NCBI GenBank assembly: GCA_022792395.1
Contig: JAAWAX010000037.1
Coordinates: 1-64,000 of the forward strand
Reading direction: 5' to 3'
From: Clostridia bacterium
Lineage (GTDB): Bacteria; Bacillota; Clostridia; TANB77; CAG-508
DNA length: 64,000 nt
Both the position numbers and the translations under genes were made by a program. Of the stretch, positions 54,362-62,641 are shown piece by piece (position 1 is the stretch's first letter; every line of letters starts with the position of its first letter). The notes below the pieces were generated by a model, which did not search any database, was not told the origin of the DNA, and worked only from the letters and a program-made list of their open reading frames with translations.

Positions 54362-55219
54362 CTAAATAGTATCTCCACCATCAATCAATGTAACTTCATT
54401 AAGTTTTCCATCTTTAAACAATTGATTAATATTATTTATAGTTTTACTTGAAACTTTATAATCATTATTATTAATAATATTCTTAACAACTTCTCTTGCA
54501 GCATTTTTTAATATTTTTTCTAAATTTTCACTTGATGAGTCGTATTTTGAATATTCTTCAGCAGTTAATTCTGATAAACTAGTATAAAGTTCATATTTAT
54601 TTTCTTCTGAATCATACATATAATAATAGTAAGATGAAACAACTCCTCCATAGCTATTGGTACCACTAACGTTCATAACAATTTTCTGATTATCCCTATC
54701 AAACCAAGCAGTTGTCAATTTAAATGAAGAGGGATTCTTTAAATTTTCAGAGATTTCAATTGACAATACTGCTAAAATATTTTCTGTCATTATATCTGAT
54801 TTTTCGTCCTCTTTTGCTCTTTCATAGGCTTCTAAATATTGACCATTGGCTAACAAATCTTCTATTGAAACATTTAATTTAGAAATAATATTTTTACCTA
54901 TACAGAATAATACAATAAGAACAGCAATTATGATTAATATAATTATAATCTTCTTTAAACTAATTTTATTAGCTTTAGTTTTACATTCTTTTTTTACTGT
55001 GTTAACAATTTCATTTATACCTATGTTTTTTTCTGATTTTGCTCCACATTTAGGGCAAAATTTTTCATTTAGTTGTAATTCAGTACTACAATGTTTACAC
55101 AATATTTTGTTATATTCTCCTTTTTTCATACCACATTTATGACAAAATTCTTGTCTCTCATTTAATTTAGTTCCGCAATTCAGACATACAAAAACATTAT
55201 TTGCTTCATTTCCATTCAT
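54362..55219 (-). CDS. Zinc-ribbon membrane protein of unknown function
   Basis: The 285-residue protein begins with three zinc-ribbon-type knuckle pairs: CLNCGTKLNERQEFCHKCG, then CKHCSTELQLNEKFCPKCG, followed by a basic linker, one membrane span (about residues 92-111, IIIILIIIAVLIVLFCIGKN) and a C-terminal region (115-285) with a beta-rich section (FKLTTAWFDRDNQKIVMNVS). Such zinc-ribbon plus membrane span proteins are frequent in Clostridia; their roles are unknown. ATG 55219 follows a GGGGGAAAAAAT sequence. It is divergent from the SNF2 gene. Confidence 0.75.
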   Translation of the reverse strand: MNGNEANNVFVCLNCGTKLNERQEFCHKCGMKKGEYNKILCKHCSTELQLNEKFCPKCGAKSEKNIGINEIVNTVKKECKTKANKISLKKIIIILIIIAVLIVLFCIGKNIISKLNVSIEDLLANGQYLEAYERAKEDEKSDIMTENILAVLSIEISENLKNPSSFKLTTAWFDRDNQKIVMNVSGTNSYGGVVSSYYYYMYDSEENKYELYTSLSELTAEEYSKYDSSSENLEKILKNAAREVVKNIINNNDYKVSSKTINNINQLFKDGKLNEVTLIDGGDTI

Positions 55220-55384
55220 ATTTTTTCCCCCTTTTGTATGTCGAATTATATCACATTTGTATAGATTGATACAATTATTTGCTTCATATTAATTATAATG
55301 ATGTAGACATAAAATACAAAAAATTCAACTTGCATTTTTTCAAAAAATATATTATAATAATTTGCCAAGTAAAGGAGAAAAAGA

Positions 55385-58300
55385 ATGTTAATAAATCATA
55401 AAATATTAGAAAATTTGTGTAAGGATGCAGGCGATAAAAGAACGCAAAAAGCAAGAGCCTATAAGGCTTCTGGAAGGGTGGAAATAACGAATGTTGAATA
55501 TAAAGATAGTAAAAATTTTGATATAAGTGCCATTGTAGTAGGAAGTGAACCATATAAAACTTATGTATCGATTCGTGAGGGAGAAGTAGAAGATATTACT
55601 TGTGATTGTCAAGACTACTATAATCATTATGGCGTATGCAAGCATACACTTGCTTCTGTTATGACATTTTCAGAAGAGAGAAATACGAATCAAGAAAAAG
55701 AAGAAAAAAGTCCAAAGCAATTAAACCAGCATTATAGAAGTTTTAAACAAATTGTCAATACTTTTTATCAAGAAGAAATCGAACAAATTGATTATGATGA
55801 GGAAGAAGTAACACTAAAAAACAAAGGAACGGTAAAATTAGAACCTAAAATTATCTATGACAAATTTTCTGGTGAGATGAAGATAGAATTCAAAATTGGA
55901 AATAAGAAAATGTATAAATTAAAAGATTTATCCGAATTCTATACCAGAATGTTAGAAAAGGAATTTTATAAATATGGAGAAAAACTGCAATTTGTTCATA
56001 CAAGAGAAATGTTTGAAGAAGAAAGTAAGCCATTGCTAGATTTTCTTTTGCAATATTCTGAAGTTATCAAATATGCGAATTCCAATTCCAATAGTAATTA
56101 TCGATATTATGGAAAAGCCTTAAGTGAAACCAGTATCATTTTAGGAAATAGTGGAATCGATGATTTATTTGATGTACTAAAAGGAAAAAAATTAGATTTT
56201 CAAAAAGATTATAATACAGAAAAAATTGAACTAACAGAAGAACAACCTAAAATAGAATTTCGATTAAAAAAAGTAAACGAAGAGCAATATGCTATTATTC
56301 CCAATATAGAGATTTTTAATGTAACGATTATGAAAGGTAAAAACTATAAATACGTTTTAACCAATCAAAAGTTATATCGTTGTACAAAAGAATTTGAGAG
56401 AACCAATTTAAAATTATTGGAGTTATTCCGACAAAATTATATGACAGAAGTACTTTTAGGAAGAGAAGAACTAACACAATTATTTTCAATTATTATTCCT
56501 AAAGTGAAAAATGCGATTATTATCGAAAATATGACAGAAGAAGAAATCGAAAAATATAAACCAAAAGAACTAGAAGTTAAAGTATATTTAGATTTTGATA
56601 AAAATGATTTTCTAACAGCCGAAGTAAAATTTGTTTATGGAGAAAATGAATTCAATCCATTAAACGAAAAGTTGAAGCTAGACTTTCCAAGGAATATGAT
56701 ACAAGAAACAAAAGCATTAAATGTATTTAGAAAAACTGGTTTTATGTTGGATAGTAGAAATTTACAGTTTATTTTACCAGATAACGATAAAATCTATGAA
56801 TTTTTAACAGAAGATATCAATTATTATATGCGAAAATTCGATGTATTAGCAACTGAAAAATTTAAAACCAAACAGATTAGACAGCCTAAAATTGAAAGTT
56901 TAGGAATAAAAGTAGAAAATAATTTATTAACCATAGATTTAAAAAATATCGATATAGATGTGAAAGAAATAGAAGAAATTATGGTAAAATATGAACTGAA
57001 GAAAAAATACCATAGACTAAAAGATGGTAGTTTTATCAATTTAGAAGAAAACAAAGAAATGGATTTTCTAAATAAATTAGTAATCGGAATGGATATTGAC
57101 TATCAACAATTAGAAAAAGGAGAAATAAGGTTACCAGTCAATCGTAGTTTGTATTTAGATCAGTTGCTAAAAGGAATGAAAGGAACAGAAATTGTTAAAA
57201 ATGGCGAATACAAAAAAATTGTAAATGGAATGAAACAAGATCAATTAGAAGAAATGGAAGTTCCTAAAAATTTAGAACCAATTTTAAGATATTACCAAAA
57301 AACTGGTTTTAAATGGTTAAAGATTTTAGATAATTATCGATTTGGTGGAATTCTGGCAGATGATATGGGACTTCGGAAAGACCATTCAAATGTTATCAGT
57401 TATTGTAGATTATGTACAAAATGAACAAGAAGATAAGAACATGATACCAGGGCAAGAACAATGGATGGATAGTAGAAATAAAAGAGCTAGTTTAGTTGTT
57501 TGCCCAAGTTCATTATCTCTTAACTGGCAAAATGAGGCTAAGAAATTTGCTGGTGACTTACAAACATTGGTAATAAGAGGAACTTTATCAGAAAGAAAAA
57601 GACAAATCGAAGAAGTAGATAATTACGATTTGGTTATTACTTCGTATGATTTATTAAAAAGAGATATTGAATGGTATGAAAAAAAGAATTACCAATTCCG
57701 TTATATTGTGGCAGATGAAGCACAATATTTAAAAAATAGTAATACCAAAAATGCAAAAGCCATCAAAAACATAAAAGCAGATACAAGATATGCCTTAACA
57801 GGAACGCCAATTGAAAATTCTTTATCGGAATTATGGTCTATTTTTGACTTTATTATGCCAGGGTATCTATTCTCTTATAAAAAATTTAAGGCAATGTACG
57901 AAATGCCAATTGTAAAAGAACAAAATCAAGAAGTAATGGAAAAATTAAGAATGTTAATAGAGCCATTTATTTTAAGAAGAAATAAAAAAGAAGTATTAAC
58001 AGAATTACCAGAAAAAACAATAACGATATTAAACAATGAAATGGGAGAAGAACAGAAAAATATTTATTTGAATTATTTAACCCAAGCCAAACAAGAATTA
58101 GCAGAAGAAATTGATTTAAATGGTTATGAAAGAAGTCAAATGCAAATATTAGCGGCCTTGACTCGATTAAGGCAAATTTGTTGTCATCCAAGTTTATTTA
58201 TAGAAGATTATCAAGAAGGAAGTAGTAAATTGGATCAATGTATGGAAATTGTAGAAGAAGCAACAAATGGGGGACACAAAATTTTACTATTTTCGGGATA

Positions 58301-58733
58301 TACTTCTATGTTTGAGATTATGGAAAAAGAATTCAAACAAAGAAACATCCCATACTTTAAACTAACAGGTAGTACGAAGGTAGAAGAAAGAATCAAATTG
58401 GTAGATGAATTTAATGAAAATCCAGATATCAAGGTATTTTTAATCTCATTAAAAGCAGGAGGAACTGGTTTGAATTTAACAGGAGCAGATATGGTAATAC
58501 ACTATGATCCTTGGTGGAATTTGTCGGCAGAAAATCAAGCAACGGATAGAGCCTACCGAATTGGTCAGAAGAATAATGTGCAAGTATATAAATTGATTAC
58601 TAAAAATTCAATTGAAGAGAAAATTTATGAGTTACAACAAAAAAAGGCAGAATTAGTAGATAATATGCTTAATACGAAAACATCGTTTGTGAATCGATTG
58701 TCGAAAGAGGAGATTATGAATCTTTTTGCATGA
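55385..58733 (+). CDS. SNF2-family helicase with SWIM zinc finger, interrupted at CGG
   Basis: SNF2/Rad54-like double-stranded DNA translocase of the HepA/YwqA bacterial group. N-terminal SWIM finger CDCQDYYNHYGVCKH (residues about 76-90), a long SNF2-associated region, then the ATPase: Walker A region ILADDMGLGKT near 664, VCPSSLSLNWQNE, YIVADEAQYLKN (DEAQ), ALTGTPIENSLSELWSIFDF, LRQICCHPSLF, FLISLKAGGTGLNLTGAD, HYDPWWNLSAENQATDRAYR and IGQKNNVQVYKLI. The zero frame stops at 57422-57424; skipping the C of CGG 57374-57376 joins the halves into 1115 residues, the normal length. ATG 55385 follows AAAGGAG. Role unknown, possibly transcription recycling or repair. Confidence 0.92.
57374..57376 (+). 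other. In-frame CGG, +1 frameshift site 7 (SNF2 Walker A)
   Basis: The zero frame reads GGA CTT CGG AAA GAC. Skipping the C gives GGA CTT (C) GGA AAG ACC, that is GLGKT. The glycine is the invariant P-loop residue, so this site fixes the decoded amino acid as Gly. Confidence 0.92.
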
Positions 58734-58794
58734 TTTTAGTTAGTATAAATAGCAAAAGCTATTTGCTTACAATTAGATAGTTTTTGGAATATTT

Positions 58795-58823
58795 TTGCAA
58801 GTTTTGAAAAAATGTGTTATAAT
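58795..58823 (+). promoter_or_regulatory. Promoter of the SCIFF gene
   Basis: TTGCAA 58795-58800, 17-base spacer, TATAAT 58818-58823. Confidence 0.65.
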
Positions 58824-58847
58824 TCTATATGGACCAATGTAAACCCA

Positions 58848-58872
58848 GACAAGATAATTTTTATCTTGTCGC
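58848..58872 (+). promoter_or_regulatory. Hairpin in the SCIFF leader
   Basis: GACAAGATAA pairs with TTATCTTGTC (TTT loop), then GCCTTTCT. It lies between promoter and start and could be an attenuator. Confidence 0.6.
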
Positions 58873-58904
58873 CTTTCTAAAAAATAGGAAGGGAGGAAAA
58901 ATTC

Positions 58905-59048
58905 ATGAAGCACATAAAAACGCTTAATACAAAACGGTTACAAAATACCGTGAAAAAAGGCGGATGTGGTGAGTGCCAGACATCGTGCCAGTCAGCATGT
59001 AAAACATCTTGCACAGTAGGCAACCAGACTTGTGAACATGCAAAATAA
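58905..59048 (+). CDS. scfA: SCIFF (six-cysteine) ribosomally made peptide precursor
   Basis: The 47-residue peptide starts MKHIKTLNTKRLQNTVKKGG and continues with six cysteines (residues 21, 24, 28, 32, 36, 43) in the highly conserved CGECQTSCQSACKTSCTVGN pattern. This is the SCIFF family of Clostridia, whose precursor is modified by a radical SAM enzyme that makes thioether links. That enzyme gene, normally just downstream, is not here; trmFO follows. Codon 11 is an in-frame CGG which must be read as one residue, since skipping its C would end translation five codons later. The gene uses CAG, CAC, ACG, TCG, GGC and TGC codons more than its neighbours, which may mean strong conservation of sequence or transfer. 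ATG follows GGGAGGAAAAATTC. Confidence 0.93.
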   Translation: MKHIKTLNTKRLQNTVKKGGCGECQTSCQSACKTSCTVGNQTCEHAK

Positions 59049-59072
59049 TTTGCAAGTTTGGGAAAAGGTTTG

Positions 59073-59097
59073 GGCGAGTGAGAGAAATCCACTCGCC
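59073..59097 (+). terminator. Hairpin after the SCIFF gene
   Basis: GGCGAGTG/CACTCGCC stem. A clear T-run does not follow, so termination is uncertain; it may stabilise the mRNA. Confidence 0.5.
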
Positions 59098-59256
59098 TAT
59101 AAAAACAGATAACACATAAAAAATGAAAAAATTCATAAAAATATCGATAAAAATATGAACTTTTTCATTTTTTTTATTGATTAAGAGGAAAAACTATGAT
59201 AAAAAAAGAAGAAAAACTGTGTTTAATTATAAATAGGAAAAGAAAGAGAGAAATCA

Positions 59257-60624
59257 ATGAAAGATTATATAACTATAATTGGAGGGGGATTAGCTGGATG
59301 TGAAGCAGCTTACCAAATAGCCAAGCAAAACATAAAAGTAAAATTATATGAAATGAAGCCACAAAAATATTCACCAGCCCATTGCAATGAAAATTTAGCA
59401 GAAATTGTATGTAGTAATTCTTTTAAATCGAAGCTACTAACCAATGCATGTGGATTATTAAAAGAAGAATTAAGAAGATTAGATTCTCTGTTGATTCGCA
59501 TTGCAGATGAGACAAAAGTGCCAGCTGGACAAGCATTAGCAGTGGATAGGGAAGTATTTGCTCAAAAAGTAACAGAAGAAATTAAGAAAAATCCTTATAT
59601 TGAAGTCATAAACGAAGAAGTTACCAATATAAAAAAAATGTTAAAAGAGGGAATCGTTATCATAGCCACAGGGCCACTAACTTCCAACGGGTTAGCTAAT
59701 GAGATTCAAGAATTGACAGGACAAGATAAACTATACTTTTATGATGCAGCGGCACCAATTCTTCAAAAAGATAGCATTGATTTTAAGATTGCCTTTTATG
59801 GTGATCGCTATCATCAAGAAAAGAAGAAAGAAGAAAGCATAGAACAATGGAAATTAAGATTAGAAGAACAGGAGAAAGAAGAACAAAGTTATATTAATCT
59901 TCCTATGAACCAAGAAGAATATGAAGCATTTTGGAAAGAACTAGTAGAAGCAGAAGTTGTAACTTTACATGAGTTTGAAAAAAGAGAAATCTTTGAAGGT
60001 TGTATGCCAATTGAAATTATGGCAAAGAGAGGAATTGATACTTTGCGATTTGGACCATTAAAACCAGTTGGATTTGATGACCCAAGAACTGCTAAAAGAC
60101 CATATGCTATTGTCCAATTAAGACAAGATGATAAACAAGCAAATTTGTACAATATGGTAGGTTTTCAAACCAATCTAAAATATGGAGAACAAAAAAGAAT
60201 CTTTCGTAAAATTCCTGGGTTAGAGCAAGTAGAGTTTGTTAAATATGGCGTTATGCATCGAAATACTTATATTAATGCTAGCCAACTATTGGAAGAAACT
60301 TATCAGCTAAAAGCAATACCGAATCTATACTTTGCAGGACAGATTACAGGAGTGGAGGGCTATGTAGAATCGATTTCTTCTGGTTTAGTAGCTGGTTTAA
60401 ATGCTACTTGTGATTTTAGGAAAGAAGGAGAAGGTTATCATTTTTCAGAATATACAGTAATAGGTGCGTTGGCTAAATATATTTCTACTCCAAATGATAA
60501 GTTTCAACCAATGAATGCTAATTTTGGTATTTTGCCAGAGCTGGAAGGAAAGAAGATAAGAGATAAGAAGGAGAGATATCAAAGATTAGCACAAAGAAGT
60601 TTGGAAAGTTTAGTACTAAAATAA
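59257..60624 (+). CDS. trmFO: Methylenetetrahydrofolate-tRNA-(uracil-5-)-methyltransferase
   Basis: TrmFO makes ribothymidine-54 in tRNA with folate and FAD. The 455-residue protein has the FAD-binding IIGGGLAGCEAAYQIA at the N-terminus, YEMKPQKYSPAHC, VCSNSFKS with the catalytic cysteine, GLLKEELRRLDSLLI, ATGPLTSNGLA, PKTAKRPYAIVQLRQD-type DPRTAKRPYAIVQLRQD near 290 and FAGQITGVEGYVESISSG near 365. Length is typical. ATG 59257 follows AAAGAGAG. No frameshift is needed. It stands next to the SCIFF gene but there is no known functional link. Confidence 0.95.
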   Translation: MKDYITIIGGGLAGCEAAYQIAKQNIKVKLYEMKPQKYSPAHCNENLAEIVCSNSFKSKLLTNACGLLKEELRRLDSLLIRIADETKVPAGQALAVDREVFAQKVTEEIKKNPYIEVINEEVTNIKKMLKEGIVIIATGPLTSNGLANEIQELTGQDKLYFYDAAAPILQKDSIDFKIAFYGDRYHQEKKKEESIEQWKLRLEEQEKEEQSYINLPMNQEEYEAFWKELVEAEVVTLHEFEKREIFEGCMPIEIMAKRGIDTLRFGPLKPVGFDDPRTAKRPYAIVQLRQDDKQANLYNMVGFQTNLKYGEQKRIFRKIPGLEQVEFVKYGVMHRNTYINASQLLEETYQLKAIPNLYFAGQITGVEGYVESISSGLVAGLNATCDFRKEGEGYHFSEYTVIGALAKYISTPNDKFQPMNANFGILPELEGKKIRDKKERYQRLAQRSLESLVLK

Positions 60625-60657
60625 AGCAGATACAAGGAAGTATTTGCTTTTTTTTTA
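60623..60657 (+). terminator. Terminator of trmFO
   Basis: AAGCAGATAC/GTATTTGCTT stem then T8. Confidence 0.85.
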
Positions 60658-60717
60658 TAGGAAATTATTACAAAGATTACCAATTTATGACATTTTTATT
60701 TAATTTATGTAAATTTG

Positions 60718-60746
60718 TTGCAATTTTTTGTAATATTTGCTATAAT
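60718..60746 (+). promoter_or_regulatory. Promoter of coiled-coil gene 1
   Basis: TTGCAA 60718-60723, 17-base spacer, TATAAT 60741-60746. Confidence 0.7.
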
Positions 60747-60797
60747 AATAGAAGTGATTATATTATTGTGTGCGATATTTGAAAGGAGAAAAATGAA

Positions 60798-62273
60798 ATG
60801 GAAGAAAAAATATTGAAGGCAATAGAAAGTAAAATAGAAAATTTAACTAGAGATGAAGAACAATGCAAAGAAGTTTTACAAAATAATAAGGTAGTAATGG
60901 GAAAAACATTAGAAAAAAATGAAATGGAGAACGATTTGTCAAAAATTCAAAGTGAAAAAAATGAAGCTCAAAATGAAATAAAATATGTTCAAGAATTATT
61001 TCAAACAAAAGAAGAAAATGAAAAAATATTAAGTCAAAAGGATAAATTGCTAGAAGAAAAAGCAAATTATGAAAAAATATTAGCAAATTTATCAAGAAAA
61101 TATTCAATAACTGAAGGAAAAATTGAAAAAACGCAAGAACAAAAAGAATGCGAAAATGATTTATCTAAAATTAATGATGAATTAGAAAAAATGAATGAAA
61201 TTGACAAAGAATTGAATAAAACTAATGATGAAATTAAAATTTTTATGGAAAAATATAAAATAAAAGAAGAGCCAAAGAAGGAAGAGCCAAAGAAGGAAGA
61301 GCCAAAGAAGGAAGAGCCAAAGAAAGAAGAACCAAAGAAGGAAGAGCCAAAGAAAGAAGAGCCAAAGAAGGAAGAGCCAAAGAAAGAAGAGCCAAAGAAG
61401 GAAGAGCCAAAGAAAGAAGAACCAAAGAAAGAAGAACCAAAGAAAGAAGAACCAAAGAAAGAAGAACCAAAGAAGGAAGAGCCAAAAGTCAAAGTTATGA
61501 TAGCAGTATCTAAAAATAAGATAGATATACAAGGCAAAGAAGATGAATTATTCTACAAAGAAGAAATGAAACATGTGAAAGAATTAAAGAAAAAATATCG
61601 TATCATATTTGGTAAAAAAATAGATTGGGCATTAGTTTCGACATTAGAGAACATTGATTCTACAGGAACACTTACAATGGATTATTTAAGTGTTATAAAA
61701 GGTGAATCATTAAATGGTAAAGATTTAGCAACAAGTCTTGAAGAATTAAACAAAAAAGTGGATATAGAATATGTATTTGATGATGAAGAAAATGGGCTAG
61801 TTAATCGTAAACCTAAAGCATTTGCACGTAAAGCAAATGAATTAGGAATCGCTTCTTTAGTAGGAATTAATGAAAAAAGCTTATTCGATAGAATGAAAGA
61901 TAGTATTGCAGACAGATTTAAAAATAGAAAGTTGTTCCAAAAGAAAGATAAGGTAAAACAATTGGGCAAAAGTTCAGCAGAAAAACAAAAAGAACAAGTA
62001 ATAAATCTAATAAACAAAGATAGAGAAAAATATAAAAATGAACAATATAATGAAATGACAAACGGAGATTATATGAAATCTTTAGATAAATCTTTTGAAA
62101 AGGCTAAAGAGGAAAGAATGGGACAATATAAAGTTAATAATGATGATAATCATTTTGAGGAAAATGCTACTAACAAGATAATGGAAGAACAACAAGAGAT
62201 GACAGCTAAAGAGGTAGAAACATTAAAAGCAGATTCAGTAATCGATACAAATGGTGATGAAATATATTTATAA
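60798..62273 (+). CDS. Coiled-coil protein with KKEEP repeats, unknown function
   Basis: The 491-residue protein has no signal peptide or membrane segment. Residues 1-155 are a Lys/Glu coiled coil (KIQSEKNEAQNEIKYVQELF). Residues about 156-229 are 15 consecutive repeats of KKEEP, a rigid Pro/Glu/Lys rod. Residues 230-491 are a mixed charged region (KHVKELKKKYRIIFGKKID, LTMDYLSVIKGESL, a C-terminal MTNGDYMKSLDKSFEKAKEE). No family recognised. The segment near residue 425 recurs at the start of the next gene (NKDYMKSLEEAFQKAVDKD), so the two are related. It has its own consensus-like promoter; ATG 60798 follows GAAAGGAG. Confidence 0.75.
   Translation: MEEKILKAIESKIENLTRDEEQCKEVLQNNKVVMGKTLEKNEMENDLSKIQSEKNEAQNEIKYVQELFQTKEENEKILSQKDKLLEEKANYEKILANLSRKYSITEGKIEKTQEQKECENDLSKINDELEKMNEIDKELNKTNDEIKIFMEKYKIKEEPKKEEPKKEEPKKEEPKKEEPKKEEPKKEEPKKEEPKKEEPKKEEPKKEEPKKEEPKKEEPKKEEPKKEEPKVKVMIAVSKNKIDIQGKEDELFYKEEMKHVKELKKKYRIIFGKKIDWALVSTLENIDSTGTLTMDYLSVIKGESLNGKDLATSLEELNKKVDIEYVFDDEENGLVNRKPKAFARKANELGIASLVGINEKSLFDRMKDSIADRFKNRKLFQKKDKVKQLGKSSAEKQKEQVINLINKDREKYKNEQYNEMTNGDYMKSLDKSFEKAKEERMGQYKVNNDDNHFEENATNKIMEEQQEMTAKEVETLKADSVIDTNGDEIYL
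61263..61484 (+). repeat. 15-base tandem repeat encoding KKEEP
   Basis: Fifteen units of AAGAA(A/G)GAAGA(A/G)CCA inside the coding sequence. Units differ only at synonymous A/G positions, so the array is young or homogenised, and copy number is likely to vary between strains. Confidence 0.95.
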
Positions 62274-62561
62274 TACAAAGGGCTTGGAAAATTCGGCTAA
62301 ATGTCAATAGTTGGGGTGGAAAACTTTGAAAGTTTTCTGCCTCAATATTTTTATATTGTAGGAAAGTTCAGCACAGCATACTTTATCTGTAATCGCTAAA
62401 GCTCAACAGCTAAAGAATCCTAGTAGAAGGACTTTCTGTACAAGATAAAAATGGGAATTTCTAGAATTTCTTTGCGATTGCCATTGCTTAGAAATTCTTA
62501 AATTCGTTTTTTATGCTTTTTATAAAATTAGTATTATTTTCAAGAAATTATGTTAAATTCC
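62274..62561 (+). repeat. Intergenic region with second dispersed repeat family, copy b
   Basis: TATATTGTAGGAAAGTTCAG (62351) begins a segment matching 52918-52994 in order (TACTTTATCTG, ATCGCT, ATTCTTAAATTCGT). GGAAAGTTC at 62361 can pair with GGACTTTCT near 62430. No open reading frame; no other feature seen in these bases. Confidence 0.55.
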
Positions 62562-62590
62562 TTGAAATATTACTTAAAATCTGGTATAAT
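62562..62590 (+). promoter_or_regulatory. Promoter of coiled-coil gene 2
   Basis: TTGAAA 62562-62567, 17-base spacer, TATAAT 62585-62590. Confidence 0.7.
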
Positions 62591-62641
62591 CTATAATAGT
62601 TGTAAAAAAAGTAAGATTTAAAGAAAGAGGAAGGGGCAAAT

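Noticed and set aside
1684-57376. Explaining the seven broken genes as plain sequencing or assembly errors
   Set aside because: Not excluded, but disfavoured: the extra base is always C, always directly before a GGN glycine codon in codon phase, never in other phases of GG, and in-frame CGG is otherwise nearly absent. Random or homopolymer errors would hit A/T runs in this AT-rich DNA.
61067-61537. Long minus-strand open frames opposite the KKEEP array
   Set aside because: Shadow of the 15-base repeat; they encode monotonous Phe/Ser/Gly or Leu repeats with no ribosome site.
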